Positions 23,261-34,400 of a stretch of DNA of 64,000 bases are shown piece by piece; within the stretch, counting starts at the first letter, position 1, and every line of letters begins with the position of its first letter. The stretch spans positions 452,176,930 through 452,240,929 of the forward strand of contig NC_053392.1 of NCBI RefSeq assembly GCF_905171765.1. Reading direction: 5' to 3'. A program made the position numbers and the translations under genes. The notes under the pieces were generated by a model. The model did no database searches and had not been told where the DNA came from. It was given only the letters and a program-made list of their open reading frames with translations. This stretch comes from Bufo bufo (lineage: Eukaryota; Chordata; Amphibia; Anura; Bufonidae).

Positions 23261-23395
23261 TGCTTGAAACCACTGAAAACAAACTAAGAAATCCTAAAAG
23301 GCTCTCTATGCTCCTGAAGCAACAGAAAATGGCTTCTGGGTTAATCATGTGACCATCCTGTGGGTGTTCTCAGAAGGTTAGGTCTACAAATAACT

Positions 23396-23575
23396 GCCAA
23401 TCAAATTCATTCATTCGTTTTTGACGGACATGAAAAACTGATGCAAAACGGACATAAAAAAGGGACACAGGACAGAGAATGGATGCACACACTGATGCAA
23501 AATGGCCATGAAAAACTGACAGTGTGTCAGTTTTTAACGGACGTTTTTTTTTTACTGGTGTGTGCATGTAGCCTA
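23396..23575. mobile_element. MITE fragment (one terminal region)
   Basis: Repeats of GGACATGAAAAACTGATGCA type followed by CTGGTGTGTGCATGTAGCCT, the sort of end seen in the GTGCATGAGGCCT MITEs elsewhere in the window. The other end is not visible. Confidence 0.4.
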
Positions 23576-23579
23576 TATG

Positions 23580-25160
23580 CACTGCTCAAAAAAATAAAGG
23601 GAACACAAAAATAACACATCCTAGATCTGAATTAATTAAATATTCTTCTGAAATACTTTGTTCTTTACATAGTTGAATGTGCTGACAACAAAATCACACA
23701 AAAATTAAAAATGGAAATCAAATTTTTCAACCCATGGAGGTCTGGATTTGGAGTCACACTCAAAATGAAAGTGGAAAAACACACTACAGGCTGATCCAAC
23801 TTTGATGTAATGTCCTTAAAACAAGTCAAAATGAGGCTCAGTAGTGTGTGTGGCCTCCACGTGCCTGTATGACCTCCCTACAACGCCTGTGCATGCTCCT
23901 GATGAGGTGGCGGGAGGTCTCCTGAGGGATCACCTCCCAGACCTGGACTAAAGCATCTGCCAACTCCTGGACAGTCTGTGGTGCAAAGTGACGTTGGTGG
24001 ATAGAGCGAGACATGATGTCCCAGATGTGCTCAATTGGATTCAGGTCTGGGGAACGGGCGGGCCAGTCCATTACATCAATGCCTTCGTCTTGCAGGAACT
24101 GCTGACACACTCCAGCCACATGAGGTCTAGCATTGTCTTGCATTAGGAGGAACCCAGGGCCAACCGCACCAGCATATGGTCTCACAAGGGGTCTGAGGAT
24201 CTCATCTCGGTACCTAATGGCAGTCAGGCTACCTCTGGCGAGCACATGGAGGGCTGTGCGGCCCTCCAAAGAAATGCCACCCCACACCATTACTGACCCA
24301 ATGCCAAACCGGTCATGCTGGAGGATGTTGCAGGCAGCAGAACGTTCTCCACGGCGTCTCCAGACTCTGTCACGTCTGTCACATGTGCTCAGTGTGAACC
24401 TGCTTTCATCTGTGAAGAGCACAGGGCGCCAGTGGCGAATTTGCCAATCTTGGTGTTCTCTGGCAAATGCCAAACGTCCTGCACGGTGTTGGGCTGTAAG
24501 CCCAACCCCCACCTGTGGACTTCAGGCCCTCATATCACCCTCATGGAGTCTGTTTCTGACCGTTTGAGCAGACACATGAACATTTGTGGCCTGCTGGAGG
24601 TCATTTTGCAGGGCCCTGGCAGTGCTCCTCCTGTTCCTCCTTGCACAAAGGTGGAGGTAGCGGTCCTGCTGCTGGGTTGTTGCCCTCCTACGGCCTCCTC
24701 CACGTCTCCTGATGTACTGGCCTGTCTCCTGGTAGCGCCTCCATGCTCTGGACACTACGCTGACAGACACAGCAAACCTGCTTACCACAGCTCGCATTGA
24801 TGTGCCATCCTGGATAAGCTGCACTACCTGAGCCACTTGTTTGGGTTGTAGACTCTGTCTCATGCTACCACTAGAGTGAAAGCACCGCCAGCATTCAAAA
24901 GTGACCAAAACATCAGCCAGGAAGCATAGGAACTGAGAAGTGATCTGTGGTCACCACCTGTAGAACCACTCCTTTATTGTGGGTATCTTGCTAATTGCCT
25001 ATAATTTCCCCCTGTTGTCTATCTCATTTGCACAACAGCATGTGAAATTGATTGTCACTCAGTGTTGCTTCCTAAGTGGACAGTTTGATTTCACAGAAGT
25101 GTGATTGACTTGGAGTTACATTGTGTTGTTTAAGTGTTCCCTTTATTTTTTTGAGCAGTG
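23580..25160 (-). mobile_element. Tc1-A: Tc1/mariner element, DD34E
   Basis: Inverted ends CACTGCTCAAAAAAATAAAG and, at the right, the complement ending TTTGAGCAGTG. TA follows at 25161-25162; on the left the expected TA reads TG (23578-23579). Length 1.58 kb is normal for Tc1. The transposase is on the minus strand. The right end abuts the (TA)n run at the start of PLE-A. Confidence 0.92.
23838..24908 (-). pseudogene. Tc1-A transposase, single stop codon
   Basis: One continuous frame of 356 codons interrupted only by TGA at 24522-24524 (after DMRA), which fits a CpG change from CGA. N-terminal helix-turn-helix part: [20 protein letters not shown] and the second DNA-binding region. Catalytic part: FTDESRF (first Asp), LMQDNARPH (second Asp), [11 protein letters not shown] (Glu), with 34 residues between the second Asp and Glu. 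Cut-and-paste transposase acting on the TA-flanked ends. Otherwise complete, so recently lost. Confidence 0.9.
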
Positions 25161-25249
25161 TATATATATATATAGCAAGAAAATCGGACTGCACTCCAAA
25201 CGGTTCTTTAGTAAAACAGTGTAAGTTTTATTCACCCATATGGTGGCAA

Positions 25250-25291
25250 AAGCGACGTTTCGGCTCGTACATGAGCCTTTCTCAAGCATTG
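25250..25291 (-). other. PLE-A hammerhead-like motif (left, inverted)
   Basis: On the minus strand: GCTTGAGAAAGGCTC, loop ATGTAC, GAGCC, then GAAACGTCGC. The GGCTC/GAGCC helix and GAAAC-GTC order match hammerhead helix II and the 3' core, but the 5' core (TTGAGAA) departs from CTGANGA at the invariant C and G. Probably a degenerate ribozyme relative. Confidence 0.5.
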
Positions 25292-27007
25292 ATAAAAAGT
25301 GCACAACATATATATATATAGGTGTACCAATCAGACCAATCAATACATCAGCATAATTGGAACTTTACAGAAATCCGTGAAAAAATATCCAAATATTCAT
25401 AAAAAGACCATGGTCATGATGATTAATAAAGTGACAAGTGCTACAAAAGTGTCAAGTGCAAAATACGATAAAATATCATATAATATTACAGCAGATACAT
25501 AATTATACACAGCTGTTCCATGTGCATCCATGATTAGTGCTAAAACTTTAATCATAAACATGTGTATAGGGAATAGGCTAATGAGTTAGTACCTGGTGGA
25601 GTGATGGTGCCCACATATACTATCGCGCTGTTCAGCGCGTCCCTGGGATGTTACAGCACATGTCCAGACTGCACATACATCATCGGCAGGCGTCCGAGCG
25701 GTGGCGCACATGACCAGCGACGTCACACGTTAGTGACGCAACCGGCGCACACTGCAGTCACCAGCCGCGTCCATCCGCCGATGGCAGAGGAAGGCGGTGC
25801 ATGCGCATAGTCATCATTGGGCTAGCAACCGCCATCTTGAAAAAGGGAACATAACCAGTTCTTATGTAAGATCATTATAGTAAAAGCTGACAGCCTGCGC
25901 CGTTCTACATTAAGTCACTATGGGTGAATCCCACTATCAGCAGTATAGAGGAGGTCCCCTCTTTTCCAAGATGGGAAACTCTCCTCCAATTTTCCCCCCA
26001 ATGCTACTGGCACGTCAGTGCCATCCGCACCGTGGGTGACATTCCTGCTATATTGCGTGACTTAGAGGGTTCTCCTCAATTGGATGTAACAGAACGGTAA
26101 CTTACGATAAGTCAGAAGTCAGCAATATAAACTAAATCATTATCCTTTAGAAAAACATCCTCCATTATATACAATCGGGACATCCGCACAAACCCCCAGA
26201 GAATAAATATGAAATTTTCACAATAAAACAGTCTACATCCTAATGGACTGAACATAGACTATAGGTATGGGCAGGCTCGGACTGGCTCACCGGGAAGCCG
26301 GTGAAATGCCCGGTGGGCCCCTTGCCTGTCTGCTTATACTACTGCCAGAGCCACCAGCAGGGGTAGGGCAGTTACTATTCTTTCAGGCACCTGGCTGTTA
26401 TCAGGGGCTGGACTGCAGCACTGGCACACATAGCATTTTACTTCGGTGAAAGGGACAGCACAATACCTTGCAGCACTTGTTCCTTTCTCCAAAGTAAACT
26501 TCACCGACCCGACATGAGCAGACAGCTCCCCCCCCCCTTCCTCTCTGCAGTGTGAGATTCCATCCTGTGTGAGGAGGGGGCGGAGCCAGAGGAGCCGACA
26601 GCCGAGGCAGGCAGCAGCAGGAGATGGAGACGCTGCTCTCTCTGTGTCACTGTGCCTCCCTCCAGTATAAAATTCAGTCCTCTTCTCTGGTCCCACTACT
26701 CCACACAGCAGCACTGGGGTAAGTTACTGTGGGAGGGAAGTGGGAAGTTAGGAGAGTCCTGAAGCTGCTGCCCCAGCACATCTTGTGTCCCCCTGTTGTT
26801 CCAGCCCCTCACAGACCTTTGCCCACCAACTATCTCACCTATACTTTATACAGAGCAAGTGATGTCTCCCAGTGTCCCCCTCTTCCCTCTCATCAGTGGC
26901 ATTTCACACTTTCCCAGCCCCTCACCCCCACATAATATGTAATGTCTCTGGAGCAGTGGCGTACACACAATCCATGGGGCCCCCCCCCCCAACCTCCCTC
27001 CACCAGC

Positions 27008-27580
27008 AGCAGAGTTAGGCTACTTTCACACCTACGTTAGGTGCGGATCCGTCTTGTATCTGCACAGACGGATCCGCACCTATAATGCAAACGCTTGTAT
27101 CCGTTCAGAACGGATCCGTTTGCATTACCACGAACAAAAAAAACAAGATAATGCAAACGGATCCGTTTTGACTTACACTAAACGTCAATGGGAGACGGAT
27201 CCGTTTTCAATTGCACCATATTGTGTCAGTGAAAACGGATCCGTCCTCATTGACTTACATTGTAAGACAGGACGGATCCGTTTGGCTCCGCATGCCAGGC
27301 GGACACCAAAACGAATCTGCACAGACGGATCCGCACCTATAATGCAAATGCTTGTATCCATTCAGAACAGATCCGTTTGGCTGCAAGCAGCGTTTTGGTG
27401 TCCGCCTCCGGAGCGGAATGGAGGCTGAACGGAGGCAAACTGATGCATTCTGAACGGATCCGCATCCATTCAGAATGCATTGGGGCTGAACTGATCCATT
27501 TTGGACCGCTTGTGAGAGCCTTGAAACGGATCTCACAGGCGGACCCAGAAACGCCAGTGTGAAAGTAGCCTAACTCTGCT
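27008..27580. mobile_element. MITE with GGATCCG-rich core
   Basis: Ends AGCAGAGTTAGGCTACTTTC and its exact complement at 27557-27580. Inside, many copies of ACGGATCCG and its relatives in both orientations, typical of a frog MITE family. The target duplication is not clear because the palindrome reaches the outermost bases. Confidence 0.8.
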
Positions 27581-27622
27581 ATATTTCTGTAGCCTGCAAC
27601 CTCTGACTGCCCAGTTGGGCTG

Positions 27623-27793
27623 AAACTACTACACCCAGCATGTTCTGGCAGTAATAGTAAATGGATATTGGTGCAATTCTGAGCTACTAGTCTATATAAT
27701 ACATAATATTATATTGTATTATATAGACTAGTAGCTCAGAATTGCACCAATATCCATTTACTATTACTGCCAGAACATGCTGGGTAGTAGTTT
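27623..27793. repeat. Near-perfect hairpin, arms about 75 bp
   Basis: 27623-27698 pairs with 27716-27793 almost perfectly (AAACTACTA, CCCAGCATGTTCTGGCAGTA, GGATATTGGTGCAATTCTGA). The main difference is a 2-base CA insertion in the left arm. The loop is AT-only. A T run follows the right arm. A foldback MITE. Confidence 0.85.
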
Positions 27794-28096
27794 TTTTTTT
27801 TTTTTTTTTTCTTCACAAATCTTATCTTCACTTCCGGACCGGCACCGGCTTCTTCACGCTCTCCCGAAAGCTTTTCCGGCGCCTTCTCCCTGCTGCGTCT
27901 CGCCGTTGTTGTGCGCCTGCGCAGCCTAGGGAAACGTCATGTCCGGTGCGGCCACCCAACAGGAAATGACTAGCCACGCCGCACCCGCACGGGGAGGAGA
28001 ATCAGGGGGAGGAGACTCACTCAAGGAGGGTAGGGCTGGCACTGCAGCGCAGAAACGCAACACTGGGCGGCAGGCCCCAGGTCGGCCGCCCGGGTT

Positions 28097-28331
28097 AAGG
28101 CTGTTTCACACGAGCGAGTCCATTGCGGGAATCGCGCTCCGTGTGTGAGTGTGATCCTCCGCTCTGGACTTGCAGGAGCGCACGGCATTATCATGATTTA
28201 TAATGCTATGTGCCTCTGCTTGACCTTATTTCTACAGAATCATACTGACAGCTTTATGTCGCTATGTCCAGAGCAGAGGTTCACACTCACACACTTGTGA
28301 AACACTCACTCGCTCGTGTGAAACAGCCCTT
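28097..28331. mobile_element. MITE, 24-bp inverted ends
   Basis: AAGGCTGTTTCACACGAGCG at 28097 and the complementary CGCTCGTGTGAAACAGCCCT ending at 28331. Centre contains complementary CTCTGGACTT / ATGTCCAGAG segments. No coding sequence. Confidence 0.8.
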
Positions 28332-29062
28332 ATACAGGCAGGCACAGCACTACTGCAGAGCGGGGCCAGGGGTCCACAGGCAGTTGGGCCCCCTTGAGTG
28401 CCGGGCCCGGTCGCAACTGCGACCCCTGCATGTACGCCCCTGCTCTGGAGGTTATATCAGCGTTGGAGCGTTATAAGAGGAGCGGCTGATATCAGTCACA
28501 TATGATGTAATGTCTCTGGAGGTTACCGTATTTTTCGCCCCATAAGACCCCCCCCCCCCCCCCCCTGTGTCTTATGGGGCGAATGCTGACATTTTTACAT
28601 CGCAGGCTGCGATGTATGAGCGAGCGGGGAGGGACTGGGAGGAGGAGCTGGGGGCCGGCAATTGCGGCGGGGCGGTGCAGTCACTGTACTCCGGCGCCGC
28701 CGCTCCAGTGCTGCAATATTCAAATATAAAATGTCTCATTCAATTAAAAGTGATTAAACATGCCCCCCCCCCCCCACTTTTAATATTACCGTACACCCTA
28801 ACAGCTTCTGTAGAATGCAGGCCGGGCGGCATCATAACTCCCTGATGTCACTTGCCTGCGCCACCTACTTTATGAATCAAGCAGGCGGCGCAGGCACGTG
28901 ACGTCAGTGAGTAACGCGCTGGCCGCCCGGCCTGCCTGCCTGCCTGCGTAGTACAGAAGCTGTTAGGGTGTACGGTAATATTAGGAGTGAGGGGGCATGT
29001 TTAATCACTTTTAATTGAATGAGACATTTTATATTTGTATACTGCAGCACTGGAGCGGTGGG

Positions 29063-29935
29063 GGGGATCTGTGGATGACAGTTTTATGGGGGACATCTGT
29101 GGATGGCACTGTTAAGGGGTGGGGGGTCTGTGGATGGCACTGTTATGGGGTGGGGGGGGTCTGTGGATGGCACTGTTATGGGGTGGGGGGGGGTCTGTGA
29201 TGGCACATCCATAACAGTGCCATCCACAGATCCCCCATAACAGTGCCATCCACAGATCCCCCATAACAGTGCCATCCACAGATCCCCCATAACAGTGCCA
29301 TCCACAGATCCCCCCATAACAGTGCGTCATCCACAGATCCCCCCATAAGGCCTCATGCACACGACCGTTGTTGTGTTCCGTTCCGCAAAATGGGGTTCCG
29401 TTGTTCCGTTTCCGTTTTTGTTTCCGTGTGTCTTCCTTTATTTTTGGAGGATCACCAGACATGAAGGAAAGTAAAAAAAAATCTAAGTCAAGTTTGCCAT
29501 GCAAATGATAGGAAAAAAACGGATGCGGACACGTGGACGTGGATTACAATATTGTGTGCCTTCGCGTTTTTTCACGGTCCCATTGACTTGAATGGGTCCG
29601 CAAACCGTTTTCCGTGGAAGAAATAGGACAGGTTATATTTTTTTGACGGACTGGAACCACGGATCACGGACGCGGATGACAAACGGTGCATTAGCCGAGT
29701 TTTCAACAAACCCATTGAAAGTCAATGGGTCCGCAGAAAATCCCGAAAAACTGAACAACGGACACGGAATAAAACAACGGTCGTGTGCATGAGGCCTAAC
29801 AGTGAATCATCCACTGATCCCCCATAACAGTGCCATCCCCAGATCCCCCCATAAGTGTCCTTCACACATCCCCCCCCATAACAGTCTCCTTCACAGATCC
29901 CCAGTAACAGTGCCATCCACAGACCACCATTAGTT
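29063..29935. repeat. TCTGTGGATGGCACTGTTAT minisatellite, head-to-head
   Basis: Copies on the plus strand at 29063-29205 switch at about 29207 to copies on the opposite strand (CCATCCACAGATCCCCCATA) up to 29345, interrupted by the MITE 29349-29796, and continue to about 29935. The inversion point makes a strong hairpin. Confidence 0.85.
29349..29796. mobile_element. Harbinger-type MITE with TAA target duplication
   Basis: Ends GGCCTCATGCACACGACCGT and its complement ACGGTCGTGTGCATGAGGCC, each beside TAA (29346-29348, 29797-29799). Removing the insert restores the minisatellite text CCCCATAACAGTG. The 3-bp TWA duplication is the rule for PIF/Harbinger. Many CCGTTTTCCGT and ACGGATGCGG motifs inside. 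Confidence 0.85.
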
Positions 29936-30223
29936 CCAAACCCACCAAAAGCACACCTTTTGGTTAAAAATATTTTTTTTCTTATTTTCCTCCCCAAAAA
30001 CCTAGGTGCGTCTTATGGGCCGGTGGGTCTTATAGGGCGAAAAATACGGTATATCAGTACTAGAGCGTTATAAGAGGAGCGGCTGATATCAGTCACATAG
30101 GATGTAATGTCTCTGGAGGTTATATCAGTGCTGGAGCGTTATAAGAGGAGCGGCTGATATCAGTCACATATGACTGTTGATAGGTCATCAGTATCTGATT
30201 GGTGGGGGTCTGACACCCGGGAC

Positions 30224-31064
30224 TAGGGATCAACTGATATAGATTTTTTTTAGAGCCGATAACCTGTGAACTTTCAGGCCGATAGCCGATAATTTATGCC
30301 AATATTTTGTGCATTTTCACAAATTCCTACACAAATCTGTTGCTAAATGAAGAGATGCCATTATATATCTAAGATTAAATATTTATACTTAATATTTTGG
30401 TGTTTTTTTTTAGTTTAATAACTATCTCCCCCTTAGGGGCTAGAACCTGGATCCCTTGTCCTATTCACCCTAATAGAGCTCTATCAGGGTGAATAGGACG
30501 TCACACTCTCCCTGCTGCCCTGTGCATAGTACACGTCAGCAGGGAGCTGACTATGGCAGCCAGGGCATCAGTAGCGTCCTGGCTGCCATGGTACCCGATC
30601 AGAGCCCCGCAATTACACTGCTTGGGCTCTGATCAGAAGCTGCCACTGCCACCAATGAACATAACTTGCCCATTAATTAAAATATAGCGACACCTGACCT
30701 CTATGAGAGGTAGCTGCGATCCGCGACAGTTAACCCCTCAGGTGCAGCTATATGATTCACCCGCCTCCTATATTTGAATTAATAACTGAGTTAACATCAT
30801 TGGTGGCGCAATGGCCACAGCCCCTCCCCTCCCCTCCTCCTCCCCTCTTGCCTCTCACTGGTGGCAGCAGCGGCACAGGGGGGAGGGACTGCTTCCTTCT
30901 CCCCTGTGCTGCTGAGGGAACATTGATCGCATTGATAGCAGCGCGATCCATGTTCGCGATTCGTTATCGACATATCGGCAAGGTTAGATGCTGATACCGA
31001 TAACTTTGAAAACCCTGAATATCGGCCGATAATATCGGTAAATCCGATAATCGGTCGATCCCTA
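30224..31064. mobile_element. hAT MITE with TAGGGATC ends
   Basis: Ends TAGGGATCAACTGATATAG and, from the right, TAGGGATCGACCGATTATCG. Flanks CCCGGGAC (30216-30223) and CCTGGGAC (31065-31072) are an 8-bp duplication with one change. The interior has repeated GCCGATAA and TATCGG motifs. No transposase. Confidence 0.8.
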
Positions 31065-31468
31065 CCTGGGACCACTGCCGATCAGCTGTTTGAGAAGGCA
31101 CCGGGGCTCCTGTGAGCCCTGTGCCCTTCTCTGTGATTTTTCTGGGACATGTGATGTCACGTTCATTGATCAAGTGGCCTAGGAGCAGCTCAGCCGCATA
31201 GAAGAGAAAGGGGCTGAGCATGATACCAAGCACAGCCACTATACAATGTACGGCGCTAAGCTTGGTGAGCTGTGAGGAGGCCGGGCACTACTGCCAGCAC
31301 TTCAATAAACTTATCCTTTTGAATATGCAGGAAACATTTCCTTCACTTTGGATATTGTTTAGGCTGGGGGACTGGGTGGTTCATCTAGGACATGGAAGGT
31401 CCACGTGTGACTGCTGTCCAAACTGCTGACTGTACATAACAGATACAGTTATCAACTAAATGAGTTGC
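31065..31468. other. Host part of the outer hAT or an older frog repeat
   Basis: Together with 30180-30223 it forms a dispersed text I associate with frogs (GGTGGGGGTCTGACACCCGG, then GATCAGCTGTTTGAGAAGGC). No coding sequence. Confidence 0.4.
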
Positions 31469-31472
31469 TTAA

Positions 31473-32055
31473 AGGGAGTCTGTCATCACAGTTTCACCTT
31501 TTTAACCCTTCCCATAGCTTTTGAGCAGCATTACAGTTGATAAAAACGTTACCTTTATAAGCAATCGTGGACTTATAAAACTGGCAAAAATCATCTTAGT
31601 AGGATATGCAAATGAGGGCTCGCAAGTGCCCAGGCGCGGCGTCAACCTCGTAGTTGCCGAGATCCCGCACCTGCGCACTGAGTCCATCGGCCGGCGCATG
31701 CACACTGCGATGTCCATTCCTGGTACGGCATCACAGTAATTAATGCGCATGTGCCGGCTAACGGACTCAGTGCGCAGGCGCGGGATCTCTGCAAAAGAAG
31801 AAGTAAGAAGATGGGCGGGCAGAGGGAAAGGATGGGCGGGGGGAAGCGGCGATAAGGCAGAGCTGCCTGGGCACCTACGAGGTTGACGCCGCCCCTGGGC
31901 ACTTGCGAGCCCTCATTTGCACATCCTACTAAGATGATTTTTGCCAGTTTTATAAGTCCACGATTGCTTATAAAGGTAACGTTTTTATCAACTGTAATGC
32001 TGCTCGAAAGCTATGGGAAGGGTTAAAAAGGTGAAACTGTGATGACAGACTCCCT
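31473..32055. mobile_element. TTAA-flanked MITE with ~185-bp arms (T2/Kolobok-like)
   Basis: Ends AGGGAGTCTGTCATCACAGT and its complement, flanked by TTAA (31469-31472, 32056-32059). Arms of about 185 bp are nearly identical; a second palindrome lies in the centre (GGACTCAGTGCGCAGGCGCG against its complement). AGGG ends plus TTAA resemble Xenopus T2 MITEs. Confidence 0.85.
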
Positions 32056-32248
32056 TTAAAGAGAAACTATTTGATATAGTGCAGTGCACAATACTGTTCT
32101 GTTTAGCATACTGTTTCTGTATTGTGTGCTAAAATGCATACATTCATGTGTGCGAGACTGAAAAATGAACAAGTTATATCTCCAGCTCTAGGGTGGGCCC
32201 CCAAAATCTATTCCACTGGTGGGCCCTAGGCACCCCAGTCCGACACTG

Positions 32249-32815
32249 GGTATGGGGGTGGTATGTGAGAGGCACGTTTGCCCTGTATTGCTGTGGATGG
32301 TATGCGAAGTATTCCTTCCTGTAGGGGACAGGTTCATTGATAAAAAATATTACAAAAAAAAACGTAAATGGAAAAAGTATTAACAAAAACTAAAATAAGT
32401 AAAACTAGGGTATAAGTTTTGGTGTCATGTTCATCACTAATACTTCTGTATCATTTCAGGAACACTTGAACTTTGGGGGAAGATATTATGGAAAACTGAT
32501 GAGCCTGGATGGTGGATGAGGAGCCCACAATGAATTTCTTCGTTTTATTGTGAAAATTTCATATTTATTCTCTGGGGGTTTGTGCGGATGTCCCGATTGT
32601 ATATAATGGAGGATGTTTTTCTAAAGGATAATGATTTAGTTTATATTGCTGACTTCTGACTTATTATAAGTTACCGTTCTGTTACATCCAATTGAGGAGA
32701 ACCCTCTAAGTCACGCAATATAGCAGTAATGTCACCCACGGTGCGGATGGCACTGACGTGCAGGTAGCCTTGGGGGGACAATTGGAGGAGGGTTTCCCAT
32801 CTTGTAATCAAAGCA
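32249..32815 (+). other. PLE-A last codons and 3' region
   Basis: With the hAT removed, 26229-26271 reads on into 32257, giving HPNGLNIDYRY then GGGM and a stop, which aligns with the C-terminus of PLE-B ORF2 (DYRYVGGL). After that, 32520-32800 is the direct counterpart of the inverted segment 25975-26225 (CCCGATTGTATATAATGGAG, GGCACTGACGTGC). Confidence 0.75.
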
Positions 32816-32992
32816 AAAGGTGGCTATTTTGAAGAACCTAGAATATGACATATTTTCAGTTGTTTCACACTTGTTTGTTATGTATATAATTCCACATGTT
32901 TTAATTCATAGTTTTGATGCCTTCATAGTCATGAAAATAAAGAAAACTCTTTGAATGAGAAGGTGTGTCCAAACTTTTGGTCTGTACTGTAT
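32816..32992. mobile_element. Single end of a Tc1-like element
   Basis: AAAGGTGGCTATTTTGAAGA, then CATAGTTTTGATGCCTTCAT and GAGAAGGTGTGTCCAAACTT, ending TCTGTACTGTA. I recognise this as the 3' terminal region of a Tc1-like family widespread in fish and frogs. The other end and the gene are absent. It replaces about 300 bp of the PLE-A terminal repeat present in the left copy (25680-25975). Confidence 0.7.
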
Positions 32993-33354
32993 GTGCAGTC
33001 TGGACATGCGCTGTAACATCCCAGGGACGCGCTGAACAGCGCGATAGTATATGTGGGCACCATCACTCCACCAGGTACTAACTCATTAGCCTATTCCCTA
33101 TACACATGTTTATGATTAAAGTTTTAGCCCTAATCATGTATGCACATGGAACAACTGTGTATAATTATGTATCTGCTGTAATATTATATGATATTTTATC
33201 GTATTTTTCACTTGACACTTTTGTAGCACTTGTCACTTTATTAATCATCATGACCATGGTCTTTTTATGAATATTTGGATACTTTTTCACGGATTTCTGT
33301 AAAGTTCCAATTATGCTGATGTATTGATTGGTCTGATTGGTACACCTATATATA

Positions 33355-34398
33355 CACTCACCTAAAGAATTATTAGGAACACCTGTTCTATTTCTCATTA
33401 ATGCAATTATCTAGTCAACCAATCACATGGCAGTTGCTTCAATGCATTTAGGGGTGTGGTCCTGGTCAAGACAATCTCCTGAACTCCAAACTGAATGTCA
33501 GAATGGGAAAGAAAGGTGATTTAAGCAATTTTGAGCGTGGCATGGTTGTTGGTGCCAGACGGGCCGGTCTGAGTATTTCACAATCTGCTCAGTTACTGGG
33601 ATTTTCACGCACAACCATTTCTAGGGTTTACAAAGAATGGTGTGAAAAGGGAAAAACATCCAGTATGCGGCAGTCCTGTGGGCAAAAATGCCTTGTGGAT
33701 GCTAGAGGTCAGAGGAGAATGGGCCAACTGATTCAAGCTGATAGAAGAGCAACGTTGACAGAAATAACCACTCGTTACAACCGAGGTATGCAGCAAAGCA
33801 TTTGTGAAGCCACAACACGCACAACCTTGAGGCGGATGGGCTACAACAGCAGAAGACCCTACCGGGTACCACTCATCTCCACTACAAATAGGAAAAAGAG
33901 GCTACAATTTGCATGAGCTCACCAAAATTGGACTGTTTAAGACTGGAAAAATGTTGCCTGGTCTGATGAGTCTCGATTTCTGTTGAGACATTCAAATGGT
34001 AGAGTCCGAATTTGGCGGAAACAGAATGAGAACATGTATCCATCCTCTGATGGCTACTTCCAGCAGGATAATGCACCATGTCACAAAGATTGAATAATTT
34101 CAAATTGGTTTCTTGAACATGGCAATGAGTTCACTGTACTAAAATGGCCCCCACAGTCACCAGATCTCAACCCAATAGAGCATCTTTGGGATGTGGTGGA
34201 ACGGGAGCTTCGTGCCCTGGATGTGCATCCCTCAAATCTCCATCAACTGCAAGATGCTATCCTATCAATATGGGCCAACATTTCTAAAGAATGCTATCAG
34301 CACCTTGTTGAATCAATGCCACGTAGAATTAAGGCAGTTCTGAAGGCAAAAGGGGGTCCGTATTAGTATGGTGTTCCTAATAATTCTTTAGGTGAGTG
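33355..34398 (+). mobile_element. Tc1-B: Tc1/mariner element, DD36E
   Basis: Ends CACTCACCTAAAGAATTATT and its complement, with TA on both sides (33353-33354, 34399-34400). Length 1.04 kb. Same family as Tc1-C (34896-35945), which lies in the opposite direction. Inserted in the terminal repeat of PLE-A. Confidence 0.92.
33503..34366 (+). pseudogene. Tc1-B transposase, three stops
   Basis: 288-codon frame starting MGKKGDLSNFERGMVVGARR, with no frameshift but stops at 33914-33916 (TGA), 33938-33940 (TAA) and 34091-34093 (TGA). At two of the sites Tc1-C reads Arg and Glu codons. Helix-turn-helix at ISQSAQLLGFSRTTISRVY; catalytic parts WSDESRF, QQDNAPCH and [11 protein letters not shown]. The spacing Asp-36-Glu matches the DD36E (Incomer) branch. 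Inactive. Confidence 0.9.
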
Positions 34399-34400
34399 TA

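Larger units (their letters stand above)
26954..28442. mobile_element. Non-autonomous hAT element with 8-bp target duplication
   Basis: CTCTGGAG occurs at 26946-26953 and 28443-28450. Ends CAGTGGCGTACACA and, from the right, CAGGGGCGTACATG. Target is one of the ~72-bp tandem units of the outer hAT. It contains MITEs at 27008-27580, 27623-27793 and 28097-28331. Confidence 0.85.
28526..30049. mobile_element. TA-flanked element with CCGTATTTTTCGCC ends
   Basis: Left end CCGTATTTTTCGCCCCATAA, right end complementary (GGGCGAAAAATACGG), each beside TA (28524-28525, 30050-30051), as for Tc1/mariner-type integration. Inside: a second inverted repeat (about 28720-28835 with 28925-29040), a TGTGGATGGCACTGTTATGG minisatellite in both orientations, and a Harbinger-type MITE. 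No transposase; superfamily uncertain. Confidence 0.7.
28443..30185. repeat. ~72-bp tandem units of the outer hAT, interrupted
   Basis: Unit: CTCTGGAGGTTATATCAG, GGAGCGTTATAAGAGGAGCG, GCTGATATCAGTCACATA, TGATGTAATGT. One starts at 28443; the next starts at 28515 and is split by the TA-flanked element 28526-30049; a third starts near 30111. The start of a unit is also left at 26940-26953, before the nested hAT. Confidence 0.8.
26272..32248. mobile_element. hAT element with many nested insertions
   Basis: Flanked by the perfect 8-bp duplication GGTATGGG (26264-26271 and 32249-32256). Ends CAGGCTCGGACTGG at the left and CAGTGTCGGACTGGGG read from the right. No transposase is left; its own sequence includes a CpG-rich left part and ~72-bp tandem units. 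It interrupts the last codons of PLE-A ORF2. Elements at 26954-28442, 28526-30049, 30224-31064 and 31473-32055 are inside it. Confidence 0.85.

Noticed and set aside
27939..28476. CpG-rich frames suggestive of a gene start
   Set aside because: The segment is inside two nested hAT elements and contains a MITE; no splice signals or domain.
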